DNA from: Impatiens glandulifera
Lineage: Eukaryota > Streptophyta > Magnoliopsida > Ericales > Balsaminaceae
Direction: 5' to 3'
DNA: 64,000 bases
Assembly (NCBI RefSeq): GCF_907164915.1
Contig: NC_061864.1
Coordinates: 67,889 to 131,888, forward strand
Shown here piece after piece: positions 37,602 to 50,884 of the stretch (the stretch's first letter is position 1; each line of letters begins with the position of its first letter). A program made the translations under genes and the position numbers. The notes beneath the pieces are model-generated. The model was not told where the DNA came from. It saw only the letters and a program-made list of their open reading frames with translations, and ran no database searches.

Positions 37602-40033
37602 TTGACGTCGTTTAAAGGTACAAACTTAGTGATGCTCTTTATTTTATAATGTTTATTGATGATCATTCCAGGAAGTTTTGTGTATATGTTTTGAAGTCTA
37701 AAGATGAGGTTTAGACAAGTTAAAAAATTCCATTATCTTGTTTTAAGAGAGACTAAAAATAAGATCAAGTGCATTCGTAGTGATAATGGTGGTGAATATT
37801 ATGGTCAATTTGATGTATACTACAAACAATAAGGGATCAGACATTAAAAAATATCATCAAAGACTCCTCAATTGAATGACCTTGTAGAAAGGATTAACAA
37901 AACAATTATTGAAATGATTAGATGTTTGCTTTCAAAAGCAAAGTCACCTCAATGTTTTGGGGTGAAACATTACTCGCATTAGTAAATGTTATTAATTTGA
38001 GTCTTATAGTAGTTTTGGACAGTGAAGTTCAAATAAGGTATGGACTCATAAAAATATTTTTTACGATCATTTACGAGTATTGGGATACATGTGCTATGTT
38101 CATATTCCAAAGAATGAAAGATCAAAGTTGGATGTGAAAGTCGAGAGTGCATCTTTTGGGTTATGACCAATATGAATTTGGTTACAGATTGTACAATCAA
38201 GTTGCAAAGAAGTTTGTCAGAAGTCGTGATGTCATCTTTTGTGAAGATGAGACTATTGAATATTTGATAAAGCTAAAATAGTGAGTTGAAGAAAAAAGAC
38301 GATTGGATAAATATAGATTCAGTTCAATTATCTCATTCACCTAGTTCAACAGAAAATCAGCTACAAGATGATGATTCTCATGATGTTCAAATGAATAATA
38401 TTAGTAACGAGCAAGAGAAATTATCTACAATTCCAACTAGAAGATCGACAACCCTCTACGAAATATTCTATTAATGAATATGTGTTAGTAACTGATGGGG
38501 AAAAACCAGAGTCAAATGAAAAGGCTATGGATAGTGAATCCAATCATAAATGGGTTAATGCTTTGAAAGATGATATGTAATCTCTACATGATATTCATAC
38601 ATTTAAGTTGATAAAATTACCAAAAGGAAATAAATCATTGAAAAACATGTGGGTATACACACTAAGAAAAATTATCATACTTCATCTTCACGACACAAAA
38701 CTCGTTTGGTTGTCAAAGGGTTTAGTCAAAGAAAGAGAATTGACTTTGATGAAATTTTATCTTTTATTGTTAAGATGACTTCAATCATAACTATATTGAG
38801 TTTGATAGCTAGTCTTGATTTGGAAGTTGAACTGATGGACGTGATGACGATTTTTCCTCATGGTGATTTAGGGGAAGAAATTTATATGGATCAACCTGAT
38901 GGTTTTGAGGTCAAAGGTAAAGAGAATTTTTCAAGTTGAATAAGAGTTTGTATGATTTGAAGCAGGCTCTACAACAATGATACAAAAAAAATGAGTTGTT
39001 TATGAAACAACATGCGCGGTTATAAAAAGATTATTTCCGACCATTGTGTGTTTGTGCAAAAATTCTCTCATAATTATTTTGTTATTCTGTTACTTTATGT
39101 TGATGATATATTTATTGTTAGTCAAAGTGCTGTGAGAATTGATAGCTAGACTGAAACAAGACATAAGGAAGTCCTTTGCAATGAAGGATTTTGGACTAGC
39201 AAAATAGATTTTTTGAATTAGAATCATTCGTGAAAGAAAAATAAAAAATTTATGGTTATCTCAATAAATATATATTGAGAAAGTGTTACAAAGATTCAAT
39301 ATGGGGAATGCTAAAAGTGTTGACACACCTTTTAGCGGGAAATTTTAAATTAAGTTTTGAATATTGTCCTTCAAACGATGATGAGAAAGAATATATGAAG
39401 AATGTTCAATATGGTTATTTTGTTGATAGTCTTATGTATGTTATGGTTAGCACTAGGCGAGATATAATTTATGTTGTTGGTAATGTGAATAGGTTCCTTT
39501 CAAATATTGGAAAATAACATTGAGAAGCGGTGAAGTGGATATTGAGGTATCTCCGAGACACATTAAGTATGAGATTTTACCTTGGAAATGAGAGTTCGAA
39601 TTTAGTTGGTTATACCGACTTAGATTTGATAGGTGAGTCAACTTGATTTTTTTTTAGGGGGAGTTATTTCTTGGCAATCGAAGCTACAAAATTGTGTTAT
39701 ATTGTCAACCATGGAGGTTGAACATGTTGCAGCAACAGAAGTTTGTAAGGAGCTAATTTGGGTTAAAAAGTTATTATTTGAACTTAGTATTATGCAAGAG
39801 AGGTACATACTTCTATGTGATAGTCAAAACGTTATTTATCTAACGAAAAATTAAACGTTTCATTCTAAATCTAAACAAATTGATGTAAAGTATCATTGAA
39901 TACGGGATATTTGTTGATTTTAGAGAAGGTGCATACATACGATAATGCGATGACTAAGACATTACCACAAAACAAGTTTAAGTTTTGTTGTACAACCGTC
40001 GGGTTGACAACATCCTTCTCATAGTTGGGAGTT

Positions 40034-40504
40034 TGTTGAGTTTTTATTTGGGCTCCCAACTATAAAAAAATGCCCAAAAGTGGTTAAGTTTACTTAAATT
40101 TCATTAAAGATAATATATTATTTTAAATGGTTAGTTATATCTCTAATAGTTATAGTATTTAATAGAGTAGTCTTCAAAAAGAAAAGGAGTAAAAAAAAGG
40201 GAGGTGGATAGATAGAGAAATTATAACAGATTTTCGTCAATAGTTTGATAGTGTTCATTAAACTGATGATCAGAGATTCAAACAGAGTCCGATTGAGCTG
40301 AGATTTTGTCAAGAGGTTGATAACTCATTTCTTTACATTTTCAACGGTCGGATCAAGGTTTAGACGTCTCAAAGTTTGATTTTCTGTGTGTGCTTTAAAG
40401 TTTATGCCTAGTTTGAGTTTTATTTGACTTGTTTTGGACCAAAAAGTTTGTATCTTTTTTGTTACGTCCTTATAGTTTTTTGCGATATTAAAAAATGGTA
40501 TACA
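40034..40504 (+). repeat. right long terminal repeat of the Copia element
   Basis: 471 bp, partner of 37118-37601. Several differences and small indels between the two show that the insertion is old. Confidence 0.8.
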
Positions 40505-41466
40505 TTAATTGTATACCTGACATCTGAGATTGACATCTGAGATTATAGTGAAGCTTGATTTGGACATAAAGTCCAGTGATTTTACTCCTTAATTTGAGGA
40601 GGTTTTCTGCATAAAATATCGAGCATTCATTGTGTTATTAACTTCTATTTTTATTTGTCATTAGTTTTTCAATCAAATGGAAAACCGAATATAGTCTTTT
40701 CCAACAAATATAAATGATGATATAATGAGCTTTAGGAAGGGAATGTTTTCAGTTGCTAGAAACCCTAAAACATAATTAACATTATAAAAGCTTCCAATTT
40801 TATTTTCTTTCCTCTCCAAGACGCCCAACTATTCTACAATTTTTTACTTTTCTCAAACTATCCTGAAATCATTTCGCTACACCACATTTTTGTTTCACTT
40901 TATTTTAAATTTATTAATTTTTATGAATTTATTTGTTATATAAAATCATTTATTTTATAAATATAATAAAAAAACATTGTGAAAATCTGTCCAAACATAT
41001 ACTGATAATAAATTTTATTTACATACTTTTTTTTTATATATTTATAATTTTATCATTCTCTAAAAATAAAAATAAAAAGTAAAAAAAAGAAATAATCATT
41101 CCAAAGCAACTTAATTATTATTATTATATTATCTTCAGAACTGTAATTTCATTTTTAATTGGCTTAAATAATAATTCAATGTAATTTGATGTACAATAGC
41201 TAATAAATTAGCTAAATATTACAATTATCTTTAATAGATATTAAAAATATTAAATCTAACTAAATAATATAACAAAGTATAAATTTTAACAAAACAGTAT
41301 CACATCACTGAAATCTATCCATTAAACTATAAACGTAATAAAAACGATACATTTCAGATTATTTCTGTTTAGGAACTAACCTAAAAACTATATTTAGGGT
41401 GAGCTTAAAATTTATTTTTTTTTTTTTTAAATGAAGAAAAAAAATATCATATTAATCAGTAAAAAA

Positions 41467-41503
<37 letters not shown>

Positions 41504-41721
41504 TAAATGTTGCAACGGTAATGCCATGATGTTAATTATTTTAAAAAAAAATAGTTATTTATTGTAAAATATTATTGGGAGATAAAATAAATAAACACAA
41601 TATGAGAGATAAAATATCTATAAATTATAAAAACACTCAAATAACCGAATAAACAATCCTAAAAAATAACTATAATTTAAATAATCATAATCAAACAAAC
41701 TTTAACAAAAAAAAAAATATC

Positions 41722-41776
<55 letters not shown>

Positions 41777-43500
41777 TCGAGCTTGATTGATAATAGTTTT
41801 TTTTAAAATTTTACCTAAATTTAATATTTTCTTATATTTTATTTTACTTTATATATTTCATTATTACTTTGTTCATAAAATAATAAATTACATTTTCTTT
41901 AATATATAAAATATATTTAAAGGGTAGAATGATCAATCAATTTTAAAAAAATATTTTTTTTATAATTAAATCATATAATTATTTTATCAAACTCAACTAA
42001 AAATAAATAAATAAATAAATCAAACCAGCCCTCTCTTTCTATTCATCTGACTCAAATATCAATTAGTTCTCTCTCTCACTCAAACCTTAATTACTCTATG
42101 CCATTATTTGATAAGCTAACTGATTTCTCTTCTTGAGATCCTGGTTAGAATTTGGGATGGACTTAAGTCGCCTATAAGTACATCTGTCTCGATTGTATTC
42201 TTAAACAACATAAAACTTGAAAAAGTTTGTTATTCATACAAAATTAAATAAATAATTTTTTTTATATAACTAAATCTGAAAAACTTAGAATTTCGGCCAA
42301 AAAATTGTAATTTTTAAGTTCACGCAATGAATAAATTTAGGGTTTTGAGTTTGAAAACGATTTTCACCGAAGAGTGATGAAAGAAAGAGACGAAATGACG
42401 ATAACGAGTGAGAAAATGAATTTAGACATGAAATTTTTTATTTTATTTTGTTTTTTTCTATTATTATTATTTTATATAATCTGAAGACTTTTGTGTTATT
42501 TTAATGCCTCAAATCTTTAAGTTGTTGTCTAATTACATATCCTATTACTCTAATCAATCATTTTCATTTGGCTAGCTCTGTCCTCGATCGGTATATCTTA
42601 TGCAGATCGGGTCGAAGTTGCGTGTTTAATCAATTAGTCAAAAGAATTAAAATATTACAAATGGAATCCTTTAAATTAATTAGCTATAAATATATTTGAA
42701 CACATTACATTTTATAAGATTGATTGAACAAGCTAGCTAAGTCCTGCAGAGTTAATCTATATATTATTATTAGACTATTTTGTATGAGAAGCAAAAACAA
42801 AAATTCAGTTAAACACCAAATCGTTTTAAATATTGAAAAAAAAAAACTCAATTTTGTATTTGTAGATGACAATCTTACAAAATTAATACACCTACACCTA
42901 CGTTATTATTAAGTCAAAATCCATCAATAATATAACAACAAATATGTAACAATACAAAGTTAGTCGCTCGGAAATTAAGTCAATTGTCGTTTAAAATACT
43001 TTAAAATAAATAATAAAATAACTCAACAATTATATAATTTTCTTAAATAATTCTCCAAATCACATTAATTTTCCTAATTAAACATGAAATGTATAACTTG
43101 TTATTTAACATTATAATTACTAGCTAGTATATCTTTGTCAACTAATGTATTTATTTGACTTTTCAATTTAGTTTTATCAAAATTATTATTTATAAACAAA
43201 ATATCAAGATTTTAAAAAAGAAAGGATATACTCCACAAAATAACACTATAATCTATATAAATATGTTAAAACTCATTTTTCAGTTAAAAAAATTATACAT
43301 TTATGTTGTGGTCAAATCCACAATAAAAAATAGTAATGATACATGTTTGTAAGGGATTTAAAAACCGTGTAGAGTAGTATTTAAAAATAAAATTACTTAT
43401 TTGGAGTAACACATAATTCTCCTATATATATATTATTTTATTCTAAATTATTATTTGAGTTCAATATTAAAAAATATATATAACTAAACAACTAAAAAGA
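40505..43500. other. AT-rich spacer without a gene
   Basis: Very AT-rich. Trinucleotide runs: ATT at 41470-41502 and AAT at 41723-41776. Short open frames here are low-complexity and show no family features. No RNA gene recognised. Confidence 0.6.
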
Positions 43501-45890
43501 TAAGAAGAACTTGCACATCATTCTACTCAGCAATAATAACAAATCAGAAACTCAATCGCATCACCGAAAAAGCAAGAACGTCGTTCGTCGACTGAAACAC
43601 GATATGCACGATTGACATGATTGACACAACACAATCGACGACACGATCAACACGATTGACACATCACAATCAACGACACGATCGACACGAACGACACGAT
43701 TCGCAAAGTAAGTGCCGATAACCCTAAATCTCTCAAAATTTCGTTGGTAGCTTTTCTGGATGCTTATTTCCTAATTGCGAGCGTCAGTGTGTTCTCTAAT
43801 TTTTGGTGTTCTCGGTGGTTGCCTTTTGAAACGATTTTGACGCTAAATCATTAGGGTTTCTAAATTTTTCTATTTCTGCATTTACTCTGCTTTATTATTT
43901 TGTTCTACTCTTCAAGAATGAGAAAAAAGAAAAGTAATAAAGCTAAGGAAATCAAATAGTTTGTTATGGAAGGTCTCAAGGAGATTGTTGAAGAAGTCAT
44001 TCAAGAAAAAATGACAAAAGCAAAGAAATATCAAATGTTGTAGAAAATTCTAAAAAAAAATAGTGCAAGAAAGTAGGGGAAGAAGGTTTCTAAAGAAAAA
44101 ATAATGCAGGAAAACAAGGAAAGAATGAAGGGATCTGGAAGGTTGGTTACAATGAAAGAGACAATCTATTTGGCCTCAAAACCAAATCACCAAGCTTCTG
44201 ATGCATTCTAAAAACTGAGAGATTGTTCTTAATAAGGAGAAAGTCCAGCATATAACAATTCAACTCAATATTTATTATTTTCAGGACTGGATTTTTGCTA
44301 AAAGGAAGAATATGAAGAGATAATAAATTGGTCAGTGGCTATAATGAGGGAGCTAATGAAGGCCCATAAATCGAAGACCTATAATATCAAGAGCAACTCT
44401 ACGTACTTGGAAAGTAAATGAGGTATGGAATAAAAATGCAGAAAAAAAGTTAAAGACCATGCCTACAAAGGGAAAATCTTCTTGGGGGATGTTAAAACAA
44501 AAGTGGAGGTACTTAATTCTCCTTTTGAATTTAAACTTTCCAATGAAGTTGACGAAAATGCAAAAAGGAATGGAAAAATGTGGTGGTAGAAAATTATATT
44601 GGAAAAAACAGAGTATCATTCAGAATCACTAAAGAAGCTTTAATGAAATAGTAGAAAAGAATGAGCTGGAGAAGATCACTACAAATATTCATGATCTCTA
44701 TTTTCTTCAATTCAAAAATGGGTCGAATCTGGATGAAATTATGGAACACGAGCATACATATATTGGATCCAACTGCATGAAGTTAGAAAAATGGTCTGAA
44801 GATTTGAACCTGTTAAGTAAAACTAAGGAGACATCACATATATGATTCAAGCTTTGGAATATCCCTACACACATGTACAAAACATAAGTCATTAGTCATT
44901 TTGCAGGGTTATTGGGAAAAATCATTATACATTGACTCAATAACAGAAGGAGGAGAGCATTTATCCTTTGCTAGAATTAGCATAGAGGTGAATCCTCGTA
45001 GCACATTGCCGAATAATATGACAGTGGTCAACCGAAAAGAAAATCTAATGTCATGGGAATCACTTATGAGTGAAGACCAAATAGGTGTGCATTCTGCAAT
45101 ACTTTCCAACATGCCAGCACGAAATGTGCTCAAACTATGGAAGATGATCAAAAGATGCTAAAAGGTCCAGAAGCAAAAAATTAGGAAAAAGAAATAGGGG
45201 AGTCTAAAAGCAAAGAACAAAATATGGATGAAGAGAAAAAAGTAGAAACCAACGAGGACTCTGAAAATGAAGAAATCAATGAAATTGAAGAAAAAATATT
45301 AAGAGATTTTTGTTGAAGAAGAGAATAAATGTAGCAATGAAACAAAGAATGAAGAAGATGAAAGAAGTTGATTCTCAAACAAGTCAAGCTATAATACATG
45401 AAATCAGAGAGTAGGATACTTAGAATAATCAAGCTGAAGTAGATGTTACCAAGACTGTTGTAGAGGATAACATAGATGAAGCTGAAGGAAGCAAAAGACA
45501 AGAATCCTAAGACTGATCTAAAAATTCAAGTTGAGAACAACAAGGTGAAGAGCCCGAAAATTCTGGAAAATAATTATTTCTATCAAATCAGAACGGGTTC
45601 ATATAAAGAAAGAAATCAAAATGAGAATATGCAGTATTCATCAACATTTTCAGTTCATCCCCTTTTCATTGCAAGAGGAAGGGTAAGAGGTGATTGAGAT
45701 AATTAGGATTTGATACAGTGTATAATCTTTGTTTGTAATATTTGTTTGTATGTTTGATTGCTACTAATCATTTTCTTTAGGGTCGTTTGATTGTCATCCT
45801 TTAATCATAGCTAAGGTTTGTCTAGTTTTGATCACTGACCCTTCCAATTTTGGGATTTTAATGAAATGGTTTTAACTGTTTTCTAAAAAA
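43500..45890 (+). mobile_element. LINE remnant with ORF1 only
   Basis: A leader with a short GACACGAT repeat (43600-43705) is followed by a decayed lysine/glutamate-rich frame from about 43970. At 44901-45100 it contains LYIDSITEGGEHLSFARI and IEVNPRSTLP, which resemble the DUF4283-type ORF1 protein of plant L1 elements. Several stops interrupt it. The 3' end, 45770-45890, matches the LINE fragment in the ABC1K gene and ends in an A-rich tail. No reverse transcriptase was found between ORF1 and the tail, so ORF2 has been lost. Confidence 0.6.
43600..43705. repeat. short GACACGAT-type tandem repeat
   Basis: Irregular units of GACACGAT, GATTGACAC and CGACACGAT in the leader of the LINE remnant. 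Possibly promoter-associated; no function can be read from it. Confidence 0.6.
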
Positions 45891-46469
45891 AATAAGAAGA
45901 TGGAAAAGAATAAGATAAGTAAAAATACAATTTTTTTTGTTAATTAATTTTGTAAAAATAATTAAAATAAAGATAATAACTTAAATGAGTTATTTTTTAA
46001 TAATATATTTTTTAATTAAATAATTAATTTTGTAAAAAGTATAATTAACACAGATAATAAGTCAAATTTTTAATAATAAATTAGTTAAACTTTCGTATAT
46101 CTAAAACTTTTTTAATAGTTTGAATTGTTTTCTTATGATAATGATTTGGAATCAATGGAGTCTACTTTGAGTACCTAATTAATGGAGAATATGATATACC
46201 AAACTAATTAAAACATTTAATTAGAAAAAGCATCTTTGGTTTGAAGAAAAAAAACAACAAAAACTAACAGTAAAAACTCCTTAAATTAATATTCGATAAA
46301 TTAATAAATTATCTAAATTAATACATGTATTCTGTCCCGATTTATGTCCATGTAAAAAATTGAAAAAATCGATAAAATAATAAGATTATATTTTTTCGGG
46401 AGATCTCTTTATAATTTTCGGTCTCAAGAAAATCATAAATTAATAATTCATATAAACTAATAACATATA

Positions 46470-47073
46470 TATTATACTTTATTAAAAAAATATGATTCAA
46501 TAATTGTCTAGTTCCCTTAAAGCTATTTGGAGCTCATCTATAATTTTTCTTAGGCCTTGTATGGAATATTTTTAAAAACTCATACAAATAAAAAATTATT
46601 ACACTCCCTCTTATCAATTACATCACTCAATTTATTACCCAAAATACTAAAATACCCTCTATTTTAAATTATTATGTTTTATTTTATTTATATATATTAA
46701 TACTCTTTAAGTCGTTTTACCAAAAATAATCATTACCTCCTTAAAATAATCAATCACATCTAATTTTTTCCTCTCTTAGTTTTTTAAAAATCTACTACCG
46801 AACAAGGCCTTATAACATCCAATAGTTCAGATGTTGTATTTTTGTATTGTATCATAAAGTTGCGAAGAGTGTTCGACGCCATAAGTGCTTCCTTTCGCGT
46901 AATAGGCTACAAGGACATGTATCATCTTCTCCGTTATCCTTTGCATTGTTCTCAATGATGGTACTCACAATATCTTCTAAGCTCTGAACCTTCGAACATG
47001 CTTCATTTTTACCTGGATAGTTCATTAGATTGTCGATATCCATCTTATTATGATAGCCACATTGATTTATCAT
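46470..47073 (-). pseudogene. Tigger/pogo-like transposase, C-terminal piece
   Basis: The minus strand reads MNYPGKNEACSKVQSLEDIV, then IIENN, then with a frameshift RKEALMASNTLRNFMIQY, which matches the acidic tail and RKEAL block I know from plant CENP-B-like Tigger transposases. It is interrupted after LDVI by a MITE (46553-46809) and continues left of it as RKIIDELQIALREL. The catalytic DDE region is absent. Confidence 0.65.
46553..46809. mobile_element. PIF/Harbinger-like MITE, 257 bp
   Basis: Ends GGCCTTGTATGGAA and, inverted, GGCCTTGTTCGGTA form a terminal inverted repeat. The flanking TTA on both sides is the 3-bp target duplication typical of PIF/Harbinger. Removing it restores the Tigger frame across the junction. 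Confidence 0.8.
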
Positions 47074-47591
47074 AGTTTCAAAGTCTTGAGTTTCTTCATC
47101 AAAGTGAATTCATCAGAAGTTATTAATAGTGCTAAGCTTAGAGTCTCAATATTCATTGCAATGTAATTTTAAAAGACAAAGACTAATTTGTCTTTTTGTT
47201 TGGTATATATAATTACTTATTTTATACGGTAAATTAATAATTATTAATTAATCGATAAATTAATAACTTTCTAAATTAATAAATTTATCCGATCTAGAAC
47301 CTAAAAATAATTTTAAAAAGACAACCTTCTAATTTAAATTCTCTATAAAAATTTGATTGTTTTAAGGGTAGGTTCCGTTCAAATAATAAAAATTTATATA
47401 TAGTGCCAACGGTAAAATTGCAAGGCTACCAAACTAACATAAAGGTGAAAACAGGGCAATTAAAATTGCTAAAGCTACCAAATTAACATTTCCAAAGCCT
47501 GCACATGAATAAGTTTTGTTCATATATATATATATAAACTCAACTGAAAAATCAGTGAAAGCAATTTAATGAATCAACGTGCCATGTCATG
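47074..47591. other. spacer left of the large MULE
   Basis: AT-rich; a GATAAATTAATAA motif near 47250 resembles one near 46293, perhaps from the ends of the Tigger remnant. No gene. Confidence 0.5.
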
Positions 47592-47746
47592 GGGAAATTG
47601 GACGAAATGACCCTACAAATAAGGGAAATTGCCTCCGTGGTCACCAGATAATTGAAATTGATCTGGTGACCACTTAATTTTTTTTGGACGAAATTACCCT
47701 TTTCGCGTAACGCGAAGGGACTTCGCGTTTCGCGAAGTGAGACGCT
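47592..47746 (+). repeat. left terminal inverted repeat of the large MULE
   Basis: Pairs with 57000-57152. Contains a perfect 13-bp hairpin (GTGGTCACCAGAT at 47637-47649 and its complement at 47661-47673) and CTTCGCG/CGCGAAG palindromes at 47700-47742. Confidence 0.85.
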
Positions 47747-47770
47747 GTGAAAAGTCCAGAATACCCTTAC

Positions 47771-47777
47771 TATATAA
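47771..47777 (+). promoter_or_regulatory. TATA-like box of the MULE transposase
   Basis: TATATAA lies 114 bp upstream of the transposase ATG, just inside the terminal repeat, and is kept in the Pack-MULE (20520-20511, minus strand). Inferred from position. Confidence 0.5.
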
Positions 47778-47890
47778 TAAAATCCGGCCATCTTTTTTTC
47801 ATTTCTTTTCTTCCCTTCTCTTTCTTCCCTTCCGCTTTTCTCCTCCTTCTCTCTAATCTCGCCGGCGGCGGAGTTCAACGGCGGCACTCA

Positions 47891-50726
47891 ATGAGCTCCA
47901 CGATGAGCACAAGCACTGTAACAATTGGTAAGTTTATGTATTTCAAGTTTATTGTTGTTCATTTATGCATTTTCGAATCACTGTGTTGTTTAGGGTTTCA
48001 TCTGATGATACTTCCCGTTTCGCTAAGTACTTCCCGTTTCGCTAAGTACTTCCCGTTTCGCTAAGTACTTCTCGTTTCGCTAAGTACTTCCCGTTTCGTT
48101 AAGTACTTCCCGTTTCGCGAAGGGTTTCCATTTCACAATATTAATTATCCCGTTTCCAATTTTTCTTGCAGCCGAAGTTTTCGTTTTCTATAATGGAGAG
48201 TGGAAAGTTGATGCTAATGGAATATGGTTTTTTGATGCCTCTTCAATCAAAACATTGGATTTACCCCAAAGTACTCGTTATGCTGAATTAATTGATAAAC
48301 TCCATGAAAGACTTCAAGTGCAGAAATCTACCTATGATTTAGTGCTGCAAGTGAAGTATGATATTCCGAATATCACAAATCCTAAACCCGTTTTTATTGA
48401 AGATGATGAGGATCTGAACATATATTTATCACGCTTGATTTTGGGTAGAACTGTGTCACCATTGTGTGTGTCTGTAGTAGAGAAGTCACAATTTACTAAA
48501 GAAAAGATACCACTACTTACCTACCCAACTCAAGAAAGTATTCTCCCACAATTTACTTAGAAAATTGTACCAGAAGCTTTACCCTCGGAGGTCTTTGTTG
48601 AAAGTAATGAAGCCGGAGATAACTCTTTGCCTCACATCCCACTTACTCAGGACTTGCATGCATCGATACCTACACCACGTAGTGCGAGAAGAGCATCAAC
48701 GGGTACACCTACTAATGCAAGAAGATCATCATTGGGTACACCATGTAGTGCAAGAAGATCATCATTTGGTACACCATCGACAGACATATCACCGACAGAC
48801 ATATCACCGACAGACATATCACCGACAGACCCCTCATTTGCGTTGGCGTTAACTACTAAAACTGTATTGGAAGTCGGTGCCTTGTTTGAAAATAAAAAAG
48901 AACTACAACTGATGCTATATAAATATGCGATGGCTAATCATTTTGAATTCAAGGTGGAGAAGTCAAGAAAACATCTTTGGTATGTAAAATGTTTGGATGA
49001 GAAATGCAAGTGGAGATTGCGTGCCGTGAAAGGTAAATTATCTGAGATGTTTGAGATCCGGAAATTCGACCAACAACACTCATGCTCAGTTCTATCTAGG
49101 CTAGAGAAAAAAATGCAAACACCAGCATGGGTTATTGGGCAGTGCGTGAAGAGTAAGTATATGGACCATCACCATAATCACTTGCCTAAGAAAATAATTG
49201 AAGACATGCAGGCAACTTATGGGGTAAATTTGACTTATAATAAGGCTTGGAGGGCTAGGAAAATGGCATTAGTGGCGGTGCGAGGAACGGTTGAGGATTC
49301 ATATGAAAAATTACCCTCATACCTATACATGTTGGAGAAGCATAATCTTGGTACCATAACAGACATCCAAACAGACGAGGTCGGGCACTTCAAGTATATG
49401 TTCATGTCCCTAGGCCTCTCTATTAGGGGTTTCAAAGCATTTTGTCGTCCCGTATTGTGTGTTGATGCCAGTTTTCTTAAGCACAAGGTGGGAGGTCAAC
49501 TATTGGTGGCTATTGCATTAGATGCTAATGAACAATTATATCCTGTCGCATTCGGAGTTGTTGATTCAGAGAATAATAACTCTTGGACTTATTTTATGCA
49601 AAAATTGAGAGAAGCAATTGGATTAGTTGATGATCTCGTCTTCGTATCCGATAGACACCCAAGCATCGCTAATGCCTTATGTGCTGTTTTTCCAGAAGCA
49701 TACCACGGTGCGTGCACATATCACATAAAGATGAATATCAACGCGAAATTCAAAACTGATAATTGTCATATGGAGTTTGATATGGCTTCTCGTGCGTACA
49801 CCGTCCACGAATTCAATCGTTTTTTTGACAAGATAAGGGTTAAAGATAATAGGATTGCTGCCTATTTGGAAGAAATTGGATTTCAAAGATGGAGTAGAGC
49901 ATTTTTCCCCGGTAAGCGATACAATCAACTAACAAGCAATTATGCTGAGAGTTTTAATAGTCAGAGTAGGGAAGCCAGAAAGTACCCCATTTCCTCAATG
50001 GCCGAGTATTTAAGATTGACAATACAAGGTTGGTTTAATGAGAGAAGAGAAAGAGCGTCCAACCACCAAGAAGTGTTATCTCCAACATATGAAAAGTGGT
50101 TACGTGAGGGATTCGAGAAGGCTAGATTCTATACAGTATCATCGCTTAACCGATTCGAGTTTTATGTGCATGACAATGAGTCTCATTTTAAAGTCAATTT
50201 GAAAGACATGAACTGCACTTATAGGGTATTTGAAGTTTCTGGTCTTCCTTGTACTCATGCAATGGCTGCTGCCCGTCACCGCAATTTGGTTTGTTATGAC
50301 TTTTGTTCAAGGTATTATTCAGCTCACATGTTCAATCTATTTAACCAATTGTTTAATCGTTTTATTTTCCATTCTTACAGATATTACACAACTGAATCTT
50401 GGATGAATGCATATGCGGAGACATGTTACCCTGCTGGTGATGAAGACGATTGGGATATTCCCGAAATGATCAAGGAACGCGTATGTCTAAAACCACCTGT
50501 CAAGGTTAAGAAAGGGCGCCCACAAACAAAGCGTAGGTCATCTCAAGGTGAGGTACGTAAGGCTCCGAGACGATGCAGCTCATGTGGTGGACTAGGACAT
50601 AATAGGGCCACATGCAAAGCAGTCATGCCTGCTCCATCTACTGCAAAAGCATCATCATCTAAGCATCATGACTCTTCTTCTCAACAGCACGAGCCATCAT
50701 CTCAACAATATGAGCCTTTAGATTGA
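47891..50726 (+). CDS. MuDR-type transposase with one in-frame stop
   Basis: Exons 47891-47927, 48172-50311 and 50381-50726; 841 codons. The short first exon (MSSTMSTSTVTI) joins AEVFVFYNGEW, a PB1-like start seen in plant MULE proteins. A TAG at 48558-48560 (codon 142) interrupts the frame before a Ser/Thr-rich spacer. After it come the MuDR N-terminal domain (YVKCLDEKCKWRLRA), the MULE catalytic core with Asp at 49464 (LCVDASF) and 49650 (VSDRH) and Glu at 49947 (NYAESFN), a SWIM-type finger ending GLPCTHAM, and a CCHC knuckle (CSSCGGLGHNRATC). The 69-bp second intron has normal borders and no stop, so unspliced reading also stays open. Apart from the TAG it looks intact. Without readthrough, only an N-terminal stub or a product starting downstream (ATG 48627) could form. 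Confidence 0.9.
48009..48125 (+). repeat. 19-bp array in transposase intron 1
   Basis: Six units of GTACTTCCCGTTTCGCTAA, last ones degenerate, within the intron 47928-48171. Confidence 0.9.
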
Positions 50727-50884
50727 TTGGGATAAGTTGTATAAGTGTTTTGGATAAGTTGTATTATGATAAGTTGTACTCGGATAAGTTGTACTCGGAT
50801 AAGTTGTACTCGGATAAGTTGTAATCGGATAAGTTGTAATCGGATAAGTTGTAATCTGTATGTTGTATCTAGTTTATCTGTGTA

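Larger units (their letters stand above)
37118..40504 (+). mobile_element. Copia retrotransposon, deleted and decayed
   Basis: Two long terminal repeats in direct orientation, 37118-37601 and 40034-40504, about 480 bp, start TGTTG and end TACA. The interior keeps integrase (MFIDDHSRKF and IRSDNGGEYYG), reverse transcriptase (about 38520-39130, ending LLYVDDIF) and RNase H (about 39670-39850) in that order, which is Copia order. Stops and frameshifts are frequent. The gag and protease regions and the primer-binding site are missing: integrase follows the left repeat at once. No matching 5-bp target duplication was found. It cannot move on its own. Confidence 0.85.
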
